A stretch of DNA of 64,000 bases from Mesostigma viride. Taxonomy: Eukaryota > Streptophyta > Mesostigmatophyceae > Mesostigmatales > Mesostigmataceae. Shown here piece after piece: positions 17,701 through 25,918 of the stretch. The translations under genes and the position numbers were made by a program. Positions within the stretch are counted from its first letter, which is position 1; each line of letters begins with the position of its first letter. Under the pieces are notes generated by a model, which worked only from the letters and a program-made list of their open reading frames with translations, did not search any database and was not told the DNA's origin. The DNA lies in NCBI GenBank assembly GCA_009746045.1, contig RPFO01000015.1:1954998-2018997 (forward strand), in the 5' to 3' direction.

Positions 17701-20700
17701 CAGGTCCCTCCGAATCGACGCCATCGGGCGGAGACTTAAGCATGATCAGGCCAACAGCAATAATATGATCCTTCGCAACCTTCTTGCGGGAATCCAGCTT
17801 TTCCCTTTCATGCTCAGTCAATGGAGGCTTCGCCGCCTTCCCCCCCGCAGTACCCCCAGCGACAGCCCCCGCCTGCATGACAAAAAAAAACGAACAAGAA
17901 GGGACTTCACCTCAGTTCGATTGTTGCACCATCGTCTCTCTGCGGAGATACCCCTCAGCACGAAAAAAATCACACGAACTCGCGGCGGATGAACGTACCT
18001 GCACAGCCACTTCTCCCTCAGCGTCTCCCCCATCCTCATCTCCTCCAGCGTTTTCATCCCCCCCATCCTCATCTCCTCCAGCGTTTTCTTCCTCTCCGGC
18101 AGCGCCTGCTGAGGCCAAACCCCCCGCCTGTCAACACCGAATACGACAGCTCATTGGAAATCAAAATTAGTCGACATTTGTATATTTCGCATAATGCGCT
18201 CACTAAAACTTCAGGCGAAATGCAGACATCCGGATATCGTTTAATGCTTACCATTTCCATCTCGAGTCCAGACCAAAGACCAGCACTGTCAACAGCCATC
18301 GCCGCAGCCGCCCCCTGAAAAAAGAAAACAGATTGGTTGGGGGCACCGTTGAAATTAGCCGAACATGTCAGTCTCAATAAAAGGGTGAGGGTCTACCTGC
18401 AGCTAGACCCCATGTAAGATGCTCGTGGAAACCCGACGGACAAGCACCCACCTTATCAACCAAGTCTGACAAATTAGGTAAATCCTCCGATACGTCCCCT
18501 GGCATGGAGCCCCCCTGCATGATATGACAGGACAAACCATGAAGGTTGGTCAGCATATAGAGCCCTATTCAGGGAATGGAAACAACCCAAATCGATAAAC
18601 GATATCGGCAAGTTAACGTACCGAAACGTAGAACTTCCACCTCCTCAAAATCTTCCCCAAAGGCCATATCGGAACTTGATGGGCTCTCTCCTTTTCCAGT
18701 TGCCGCCTCAATTCCGCCTCGAAGAACAACTCGAGGGACTGCCAATGGCCTCCCGCCTCTAAATCAGACCACTCCGTGTCTGTCTTGGTTCGGATACTCT
18801 GGAGACAATCAACCAACGAGATTTGATCCAACCATTCCTGGACGATTTCCCGGTATGGCTTATATGTCTGAATAACATGGAAGTCCTCCCGGTGCCGGAA
18901 ACTTTGGATCACCTGTCCAGCCCAATCCAAAAAGAAAGCGACCGCTTCCCGCGAAAGGCTGGCGTCCGGGCTAACAAGAAAGTCAGTCCGCCACTTAACA
19001 AAAGATTGCAGTAAGTGGTCTCTTGCCATGTCCAAATGCGCGATCACTTCATGTGCGCGCTCCTCCAATCCTCCTACGTCATTCATTCTTCCCGGCACAA
19101 TTACGATAAAGTCACTGTTGGACGTGTCAACAAATCCTTGCCTGACAATATCAAACACTTCATCTTCCGACAGTGAAGCCCTCGAATCCGCTCTCATATC
19201 TCCAGTCATGAGTTTAAAGAGCTGATGCAACGCAGTGGTTTTCAAGGTTTCCATATAGGAAGCCTCGATGCATGTGAAGCCAATGTGGACCTCGAACTTT
19301 TCAACCTCATCAAAGAGCGTCGACCATATTAAAGCACGACGGGGAAAGTAACGTCCGACATCCTCCTTCAGATTAAGGATGCACGACTGCGCGATCTTCA
19401 AAACCTCATACATGTCGTCACCAACGACCCTCTTCCCATGAATGGCTCGCAGTGTGGCTCCGAACAAAGCAAGCTGGCCGCAGCGGTCGTTCTTCCAAAT
19501 TACGTTCTGACTGGAGGACACTCGGTTGGCGACGACACCGGACTTCTCTGCAAACCCTATCTCGGCCGAAAGAAAGCGGATCAAGCCTCTCAAGCCCTTT
19601 TCGGCTTTACGACTCACCCCAGACTCAGACTCAGCCTGAGCCAGGTACTGTTTCAGAATGGCCAGCGTGTCGGGCTGCAGACAACAAGAGTAAAAAAAAG
19701 GCCACACACCGTCGTCGTCAACAACCTTAACTCCTAGGTCAACGTCTCTCCGCAGCTAGACCCTTACGATCAATGTATGACATAAAATCCACCCTTTCTA
19801 CGATACACACACGCCGTTCAAGCCATCTGAAAAATGTACGTCTCACATTAATAAACATACCTGATAATCGACTGAAAATCCTTCGTGAAGAAGGGGTGGG
19901 CTCCCGTTCTCGTCCTTCTCCCCCTCAACTGCCTTCGCAGCCTCCTCCTCCTTCCTCGCAGCCTCCTCCATCTTCCTCGCGGCCTCTTCCGCCTTCATCC
20001 TCTCCTGTCGCATCTGCAAAAAAAGAGCGGCCTCCTCCGCAAGAATGTCCTTCGCTGCCGCCTCCGTCTTCTTCTTCGCCTCCTCCTTCTGCTTCGCCAC
20101 CAGGATCCTGTGCTCCTTCTCCTGGGCAGCCTTTTTCTCCTTGTACTCCCTCTCCTCCTCCTCCCTCTCCGCCTTCTCCAGCCTCTCCTTCTCCTCCCTC
20201 TCCATCCACCCTCTCCCTCTCCGCCTTCTCGATGGCCTCCCTCTCCGCCTTCTCCTTCTCCTTGTCCTTCTTGTCGAGAGCCGCGTATTCGTCAGCAAAG
20301 CTTGCGGCCATTGCTAACAAATCGGACAACCGCTTCTGACGCGACTCCCGAACCGGCGATTCCGGGTCTTCAGGCCTCCCGTTAGTCTGATCGCGCTCGT
20401 CCTCCTCAACAAGCTCACTGATAGACTTCCTCAGCTTCCTGAGCTCTTTGGTGCGGTCGTCTTCCTCTACCCACTCGGCCGCAGGCTTACGCTTAGAACT
20501 GGAATGCTTGGGGGACGGCGAGCGGGACGCAGAAGCGGGGGACTTGGGTGGCGGCGAGCGGGACTTGGGGGAAGGAGAGCGGGACGGCGAGCGGGACGCA
20601 GTTGCGGGGTTCTTGGTTGACGGCGAGGGGGACTTGCGAGAAGGAGAGCGGGACGCGGTAGCGGGGGGAACTTTGGGCGGAGAGGGGGACTTGCGGTTCG

Positions 20701-21054
20701 GCGAACGGGTCGCAGTTGCGGGGGACTTGGGGGACTTGCGGGGCGGCGAGCGGGACGCAGTAGCTCCGGCCGACTTGGGGGGCCGCGATGGAGACTTACG
20801 GGGCGGAGAGCGGGACGGAGCGCGAGACGCAGCAGCGAGAGGGTTGGGGGGTATAATTCTGTCCAACTCGCTGGGGGGCAAGTTGGACTTGGAGGGCGAG
20901 GGGGACTCGGTGGGGGGGACCTCGCAAGAGCATTTACGGGACCGAACTGCAAAGGAGGAAACGCCTCCGTTGCCGTTCGGTCCGGCGAGGTGTTCGACGT
21001 CATCTTGGGTGAAACGGGAGTGGCCTTGACAGAATCGGAATAGGAGGACGACAT
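8178..21054 (-). CDS. Leftward gene of the giant element, 9 exons, unknown function
   Basis: Exons run 21054-19861, 19674-18622, 18514-18452, 18314-18252, 18127-17999, 17872 to 15608 (interrupted), 15415 to 12111 (interrupted), 11854 to 8832 (interrupted) and 8774-8178. Every exon length is a multiple of three once the three insertions are removed with one copy of each target duplication, so all introns are phase 0. The product would be about 2,448 residues. It starts with a Ser/Arg/Pro-rich region and a charged coiled coil; globular unknown regions follow, then an acidic Asp/Glu and Lys-rich region near the C terminus. Donors are GTATGT, GTACGT, GTGGGT, GTAAGC and similar. It faces away from the transposase-like gene. 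I recognise no domain; it may be an accessory transposition protein. The upstream start is unsure because ATG 21054 directly follows an acceptor-like CTGCAG. Confidence 0.65.
8832..11854 (-). CDS. Leftward gene exon 8, split by a 481-bp MITE
   Basis: Coding parts are 11854-10811 and 10325-8832 (348 + 498 codons). The first encodes AVLTGKLEKLFDIAKG through KEAAMKGPVKGR. The second resumes PKGLEKGSKGKGKGK, then a conserved-looking block (FFSRFEPMVIVFGTETEIKG), three SQVPKKQLR-type repeats (VPKKQLR three times), long Asp/Glu runs and Lys-rich segments like a nuclear, nucleic-acid-binding or chaperone-type tail. The donor giving an open frame is GTAGAG at 8831; the stronger-looking GTATGT four bases earlier leads to a stop in the next exon. 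Confidence 0.65.
10330..10810. mobile_element. 481-bp MITE in exon 8 of the leftward gene
   Basis: Ends are inverted repeats starting GCCCACTTCAAATGTTCCG, with a second shared inverted block TGTGACACTTTTGGTCGTTT further in. CCGG flanks both sides (10326-10329, 10811-10814), fitting a 4-bp target duplication. The interior is dominated by short GTGCGAAAT-type repeats. It has no coding capacity. Removing it with one CCGG restores the exon frame. Confidence 0.8.
11855..12110 (-). other. Intron 7 of the leftward gene with three palindromes
   Basis: 256 bases between exons 7 and 8, GTAAGC donor and GTCGCAG acceptor. Palindrome copies at 11911-11933 (degenerate), 11998-12019 and 12069-12090 make up a quarter of it. 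Confidence 0.65.
12111..15415 (-). CDS. Leftward gene exon 7, split by the tandem long+short element
   Basis: Coding parts are 15415-14318 and 12179-12111; together 389 codons. The first part starts DDGGDEDATVEKKLPGHD and runs to GGYMGTNVI. The second continues LLKGGDLLPSWSELRNLPK to a donor GTAAGC. Intervening sequence 12183-14317 is mobile DNA flanked by AAT on both sides. Globular, unassigned; includes DVGSRYFRPLSDTEVDVWL. Confidence 0.7.
12183..13714. mobile_element. Tandem element, locus 1, long copy (1,532 bp)
   Basis: It starts CGGATTTCTCTGAAAATAG and ends GCTCAAGTGTCAT, with AAT before and after. There are no terminal inverted repeats and no long ORF. It contains strong hairpins (GCTGCTGG-TAATT-CCAGCAGC near 12889; GAAGTCGC loop GCGACTTC near 12738), a TATATAAGG-like box near 13090 and a tRNA-type B box (GGTTCAAACCC) near 13250. 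A near-identical copy is at 42186-43721. Class unknown; a structured non-autonomous retroelement is one option. Confidence 0.75.
13718..14317. mobile_element. Tandem element, locus 1, short internally deleted copy (600 bp)
   Basis: The first about 465 bp and last about 120 bp match the long copy; the middle 950 bp is replaced by CCCACCCATCCCACCCTT. AAT occurs at both ends (13715-13717, 14318-14320). The same deletion junction is found at locus 2. It shares locus-specific bases with its neighbouring long copy (for example TTTACCGGGG and GTTACGAT). Confidence 0.75.
15608..17872 (-). CDS. Leftward gene exon 6, split by the TTAA element
   Basis: Coding parts are 17872-17610 and 15887-15608. The first encodes KPPLTEHEREKLDSRKKVA and ends at GVATL. 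The second continues NSELAYEFVNLVRSKA and a Lys/Ala/Glu-rich helix. Joined with a single TTAA they give 181 codons with no stop and phase 0 ends. Reading straight into the insertion gives a premature stop, so the copy is inactive unless the insert is excised. Confidence 0.7.
15892..17609. mobile_element. TTAA-flanked non-autonomous TIR element (1,718 bp)
   Basis: TTAA occurs at 15888-15891 and 17610-17613. Ends are 15-bp perfect inverted repeats CTCGTCGTCTGTCCC, followed by subterminal hairpins built from AACTCAGTCCTC and its complement. TTAA targets are typical of piggyBac and Kolobok types; the tip sequence fits neither closely. The interior is AT-rich with no ORF over about 80 codons. Excision leaving one TTAA restores exon 6. 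Confidence 0.85.
17999..18514 (-). CDS. Leftward gene exons 3-5, three small exons
   Basis: Exon 3 (18514-18452, 21 codons, GGSMPGDVSEDLPNLSDL), exon 4 (18314-18252, 21 codons, AAAAMAVDSAGLWSGLEMEM) and exon 5 (18127-17999, 43 codons, Gly/Glu/Asp repeats of the type ENAGGDEDGGD). Each has an acceptor CAG and a donor GTGGGT, GTAAGC or GTACGT, and each is a multiple of three. A 22-bp palindrome (18389-18410) lies in the intron between exons 3 and 4. Confidence 0.6.
18622..19674 (-). CDS. Leftward gene exon 2
   Basis: This 351-codon exon starts after TGTCTGCAG (PDTLAILKQYLAQAE) and ends at a GTACGT donor after KFYVS. It is mostly helical-looking globular protein with aromatic and charged residues (MYEVLKIAQSCILNL, FIVIVPGRMNDVGG). 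No stops and phase 0 at both ends. No recognised family. Confidence 0.7.
19861..21054 (-). CDS. Leftward gene exon 1: SR-like repeats and coiled coil
   Basis: It begins MSSSYSDSVKATPVS. A long Ser-Pro-Arg-Lys repeat region (units like SRSPSRKSPSP) follows, then AEWVEEDDRTKELRKLRKS, then a Glu/Lys/Ala-rich coiled coil (EEAARKMEEAARKEEEAA) ending DYQ before a CAG|GTATGT donor. The frame changes near 20911-20945, at a run of seven G, and changes back near 20210; the two shifts compensate, so total length stays divisible by three. Either the copy is decaying, these are sequence errors, or a tiny intron is missed. Confidence 0.6.
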
Positions 21055-21131
21055 CTGCAGAACAATATCAAAAAAGCAAGTTTCACAAATGTCATTCAGA
21101 ATCTGAATCGCCGGCAGAAAAACGATGGGGA

Positions 21132-21587
21132 GGGTCTCGCTGCAGCTAGACCCTTTCGTGGATTCTAAAAGGGACATTTAGTTTAATGCAAAACTTTGGC
21201 GTCTCGCTGCAGCGAGACCCTCACTTCAAGCAAAAACAAATCATTTTTAGGGTGAGCGAAAACAAGCAACCTCCCATCATGCAAACATAAAAAAGTATAC
21301 ATTCCTTGGGGTCTCGCTGCAGCGAGACCCTAACGTCAAACAAAAACAAATAATTTTTAGGGTGAGCGAAGAAAGCCCCCTCCCATCTTGCAAACATTAA
21401 AAGTCGACATTCGTAGGGGTCTCGCTGCAGCGAGACCCTAACACCGATACAAAAACAAATCGTGAGAAAAGAAAGACCCCCCCATCATGAAAACATGAAA
21501 AATTGACATTCCTTGGGGTCTCGCTGCAGCGAGACCCTTACGTCAATACAAAAACAAAATTCCGAGGGTCTACCCGCAGCGAGACCC
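21132..21587. repeat. Palindrome-headed tandem repeats, about 108-bp period
   Basis: Successive units at 21199, 21309, 21417 and 21516 each begin with a 22-bp palindrome: GGGTCTCGCTG followed by its exact reverse complement (perfect in the last three), then CAAAAACAAAT and GGTGAGCGAA blocks. Further palindromes sit at 21132-21153 and 21566-21587. This lies just upstream of the leftward gene, on the side of the divergent promoter region. Confidence 0.85.
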
Positions 21588-21596
21588 TTACGACCA

Positions 21597-22627
21597 CGTA
21601 TAAATACATGTGGGGGGGGGAAGCTACGTATAAATACATGTGGGGGGGGGATGCTATGTATAAATGCATGTGGGGGGGTGCTGGCATTAATAATTAAATG
21701 TGGGGGGGTGATGGCATGAATAAATAAATGTGGGGGGGTGCTGCCATGAATAAAAGAATGTGGGGGTGTGATGGCATGAATAAATGAATGTTGGGGGGTG
21801 CTGGCATTAATCATTAAATGTGGGGGGTGATGGCATGAATAAATAAATGTGGGGGGGTGCTGCCATGAATAAAAGAATGTGGGGGTGTGATGGCATGAAT
21901 AAATGAATGTTGGGGGGTGCTGGCATTAATAATTAAATGTGGGGGGTGATGGCATGAATAAATAAATGTGGGGGGTGCTGCCATGAATAAAAGAATGTGG
22001 GGGTGTGATGGCATGAATAAATGAATGTTGGGGGGTGCTGGCATTAATAATTAAATGTGGGGGGGTGATGGCATGAATAAATAAATGTGGGGGGGTGCTG
22101 CCATGAATAAAAGAATGTGGGGGGTGATGGCATGAATAAATAAATGTGGTGGGGTGCTGCCATGAATAAAAGAATGTGGGGGGGTGATGGCATGAATAAA
22201 TAAATGTGGGGGGTGCTGCCATGAATAAAAGAATGTGAGGGTGTGATGGCATGAATAAATGAATGTTGGGGGGTGCTGGCATTAATAATTAAATGTGGGG
22301 GGGTGATGGCATGAATAAATAAATGTGGGGGGGTGCTGCCATGAATAAAAGAATGTGGGGGGGTGATGGCATGAATAAATGAATGTTGGGGGGTGCTGGC
22401 ATTAATAATTAAATGTGGGGGGGTGATGGCATGAATAAATAAATGTGGGGGGGTGCTGGCATTAATCATTAAATGTGGGGGGGTGATGGCATGAATAAAT
22501 AAATGTGGGGGGGTGCTGCCATGAATAAAAGAATGTGGGGGTGTGATGGCATGAATAAATGAATGTTGGGGGGTGCTGGCATTAATAATTAAATGTGGGG
22601 GGGTGATGGCATGAATAAATAAATGAT
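21597..22627 (+). repeat. G-rich minisatellite with higher-order structure
   Basis: Monomers of 28-30 bp have the form GCATGAATAAATAAATG followed by TGGGGGGGTG. Four monomer types (gctggcattaataatt, tgatggcatgaataaataa, tgctgccatgaataaaag, tgatggcatgaataaatg) recur in order, giving a composite unit of about 117 bp. The first three units instead read CGTATAAATACATG. Every monomer has a run of 5-8 G on the plus strand. Confidence 0.9.
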
Positions 22628-22636
22628 ACGTAGCAT

Positions 22637-24090
22637 CACCCCCCCACATGTCAAAGAGACAACATGTATTGATACGTACGTAGCAGCACCCCCCCACATG
22701 TATTGATACGTAGCAGCACCCCCCCACATGTATTGATACGTAGCAGCACCCCCCCACATGTATTGATACGTAGCAGCACCCCCCACATGTATTGATACGT
22801 AGCAGCACCCCCCACATGTATTGATACGTAGCAGCACCCCCCACATGTATTGATACGTAGCAGCACCCCCCCACATGTATTGATACGTAGCAGCACCCCC
22901 CCACATGTATTGATACGTAGCAGCACCCCCCCACATGTATTGATACGTAGCAGCACCCCCCCACATGTATTGATACGTAGCAGCACCCCCCCACATGTAT
23001 TGATACGTAGCAGCACCCCCCCACATGTATTGATACGTAGCAGCACCCCCCCACATGTATTGATACGTAGCAGCACCCCCCCACATGTATTGATACGTAG
23101 CAGCACCCCCCCACATGTATTGATACGTAGCAGCACCCCCCCACATGTATTGATACGTAGCAGCACCCCCCCACATGTATTGATACGTAGCAGCACCCCC
23201 CCACATGTATTGATACGTAGCAGCACCCCCCACATGTATTGATACGTAGCAGCACCCCCCCACATGTATTGATACGTAGCAGCACCCCCCCACATGTATT
23301 GATACGTAGCAGCACCCCCCCACATGTATTGATACGTAGCAGCACCCCCCACATGTATTGATACGTAGCAGCACCCCCCCACATGTATTGATACGTAGCA
23401 GCACCCCCCCACATGTATTGATACGTAGCAGCACCCCCCCACATGTATTGATACGTAGCAGCACCCCCCCACATGTATTGATACGTAGCAGCACCCCCCA
23501 CATGTATTGATACGTAGCAGCACCCCCCCACATGTATTGATACGTAGCAGCACCCCCCACATGTATTGATACGTAGCAGCACCCCCCCACATGTATTGAT
23601 ACGTAGCAGCACCCCCCCACATGTATTGATACGTAGCAGCACCCCCCCACATGTATTGATACGTAGCAGCACCCCCCCACATGTATTGATACGTAGCAGC
23701 ACCCCCCCACATGTATTGATACGTAGCAGCACCCCCCCACATGTATTGATACGTAGCAGCACCCCCCCACATGTATTGATACGTAGCAGCACCCCCCCAC
23801 ATGTATTGATACGTAGCAGCACCCCCCCACATGTATTGATACGTAGCAGCACCCCCCCACATGTATTGATACGTAGCAGCACCCCCCCACATGTATTGAT
23901 ACGTAGCAGCACCCCCCCACATGTATTGATACGTAGCAGCACCCCCCCACATGTATTGATACGTAGCAGCACCCCCCCACATGTATTGATACGTAGCAGC
24001 ACCCCCCCACATGTATTGATACGTAGCAGCACCCCCCCACATGTATTGATACGTAGCAGCACCCCCCCACATGTATTGATACGTAGCAGC
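22637..24090 (-). repeat. C-rich 30-bp minisatellite, about 47 units
   Basis: The unit is CACCCCCCCACATGTATTGA plus TACGTAGCAG; length varies 29/30 through six or seven C. It includes ACATGT and TACGTA palindromes. Polarity is opposite to the preceding array, with the switch at 22628-22640. Long ORFs in several frames arise only because the 30-base unit has no stop. Confidence 0.95.
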
Positions 24091-24100
24091 ACAATTTTAG

Positions 24101-24235
24101 TCAGCCTACCATCCACGTTGCGGCAAAAGATCACCTTTTTTTGTGTTTCGGCAAAATGAAGATTTCTTGCAAACTATCGTTATGCAGGCAGGTAGCAACG
24201 TCCGATGTTATAATCCGGCAGGTAGCATGCAAACG
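24101..24235 (+). repeat. Direct repeat copy 1 (about 135 bp)
   Basis: TCAGCCTACCATCCACG, GCGGCAAAAG.TCACC and GGTAGCATGCAAACG blocks recur at 24665-24816 in the same orientation with indels. About 430 bp of apparently non-coding DNA lies between. It may be the remains of a small element in the spacer between the divergent genes. Confidence 0.7.
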
Positions 24236-24664
24236 TCGAAACGATATGAAGGGGAAAAAAAGCATCAAACAGGAGCACCGATTAGAAACGCAGCAAATGC
24301 AGTATGTGCACATCTACACCTACAACCTAACCAGACCAAAGGCATAGCAAACATGGAAAGGGTGACCCAAGTGAAAGCCTAGCACCACCATGATCGACAT
24401 GTGCGAGACCAAGAAACGCTCCATGGCAACTAGACTAAAGGGATGGATGCCAGATGTGGATTAGGATCGGCTTAGCTGACTCTACCGAGATGTCTGCAGG
24501 GTTTCGCTAGCAACGAAAAGAAGGAAGCCAGACATTTTTATCACTCTTGCTGCAACATAGAGTTTCTTGCGATGGCAGCAAGGACATGTCTTCGCCCAGC
24601 TGGCTAACTGTGTCGTCGGCGTGCATGCGCTGTTTAGTTGCCGTTTTTGATAGAACGCAGTTTG

Positions 24665-24816
24665 TCAGCCTACCATCCACGATGCGGCAAAAGCTCACCT
24701 TTTTTCTTTATGCGGGAAAATGAAGACCGATTGCCTTAATTGCTTGAAGACCGATTTCCTTTCGTTATGCACAGGTAGCAAAGCGATGTTGTAAAAAAGC
24801 AGGTAGCATGCAAACG
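24665..24816 (+). repeat. Direct repeat copy 2 (about 152 bp)
   Basis: Partner of 24101-24235; it has an internal duplication of GAAGACCGATT not present in copy 1. Confidence 0.7.
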
Positions 24817-25129
24817 GTTGCAGCTGGTTACTATTAGCTATGGGGTCTCTCTGCGGCTGCGCTTCTTTTTCGATGGGCGATGGGACGGTCGCAATTCGCA
24901 AACCGGACGCGGCGTCACAGGGCTGAACGGTATTGAAAAAATTGGAAACGTGGCATCCTCGTTCCTCCCCACGGAACTGAAAACTGGAAGCGCGGCGCTG
25001 GTGCAAAAGCTCGATCCCATCTTTTGGAACCAAGCTAGCGGATTGGACGACATCCAATATGCCGTCACCCGTGCTTGTGGCCGCAGGTATAAAAAGAGAC
25101 GACCTCCAGCCCATTTACCTGGGAACATT

Positions 25130-25203
25130 CGGATGTTTGGCTGACATCGTTACCATGCAGAAATGTTCAATGAGGTTCTGGGTTCGATTCCTGGTGTGGT
25201 CAT
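25130..25203 (+). other. tRNA-like sequence, possible SINE remnant
   Basis: It has a good B box in a plausible T arm (TTCTGGGTTCGATTCCTGG) and an A-box-like TGGCTGACATCG about 40 bases upstream. The acceptor stem does not pair, so it is not a functional tRNA gene. It sits in the spacer upstream of the rightward gene. Confidence 0.3.
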
Positions 25204-25309
25204 GGAAATAAATTTTTTTCTGCACATCTACTGAAATCAGTCATAGCACCAAACGGTCACGCTGCAGCGAGACGCTATAGCCCTGGAGGCCGCTGATAAA
25301 CCTGACATC

Positions 25310-25560
25310 CGGTATGTCTTACTATCATAGATTGCCGAACTATATAATAATAATAGTCTATACCACTTTTTCTTGTAAATCATTTACTAAATAATGATTC
25401 TATATACTTTAACATACCATATTATTAAAGTATGTGGAATTTAACCATGCTATTCACAATATATTATAAAATCTTTTGCAAAATATACTGTAATTAGTAT
25501 ATATATTTTCTGATAAACAATTTTATCAATGCTACTGTGTTATTTTTGTTATTCTCGCCA
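25310..25560 (+). other. AT-rich block with no gene
   Basis: About 250 bp strongly enriched in A/T (TATATAATAATAATAG and similar), ending in a splice-acceptor-like GCCATGCAG at 25557-25565. It could be an intron end or a melting-prone spacer; nothing else is visible. Confidence 0.4.
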
Positions 25561-25639
25561 TGCAGGTATCTGAGTGTTCTGGGAGAACTAATAAGAGAAT
25601 GAGCCGCGAAGGTGAGGAAAACCTGAAATCTTTTCGTCC

Positions 25640-25905
25640 TTATTGGGGTCTCTCTGCAGCTAGACCATTTATAACCACAAGCAATAGCTTAAATTCAAGG
25701 GTCTCGCTGCAGCTAGACCCTCTTTATGGTTGCTATAAAATTAATGAATCAGAAGTCTGTGATTTAACAATCGCACGCCGCAATGAAGGGTCTAGCTGCA
25801 GCGAGACCCCAATCTTGGTCGGGGTATGCTAAGTTCACCACATCAGGTAATCTTTTCGTCTAACGGAAAAAGCCCCTCTAAGGGTCTAGCTGCAGCTAGA
25901 CCCCA
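25640..25905. repeat. Cluster of four palindromes upstream of the transposase-like gene
   Basis: Copies near 25646, 25699, 25789 and 25881 read GGGTCT[C/A][T/G]CTGCAGC[T/G]AGACCC with arm substitutions, some compensatory. They immediately precede the ATG at 25919 and mirror the cluster before the leftward gene. Shared regulation or transposase binding is inference. Confidence 0.75.
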
Positions 25906-25918
25906 ATCGTGGTAAAAA

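Noticed and set aside
22044-24159. Long ORFs in several frames over the minisatellite, and a CRISPR-like look
   Set aside because: The 30-base unit lacks stops, so long frames are automatic. Units are contiguous with no unique spacers and the DNA is eukaryotic, so it is not a CRISPR array.
24818-25144. 108-codon plus ORF in the spacer
   Set aside because: It starts within a palindrome-bearing region, overlaps an equally long antisense ORF, and shows no domain or splice context.
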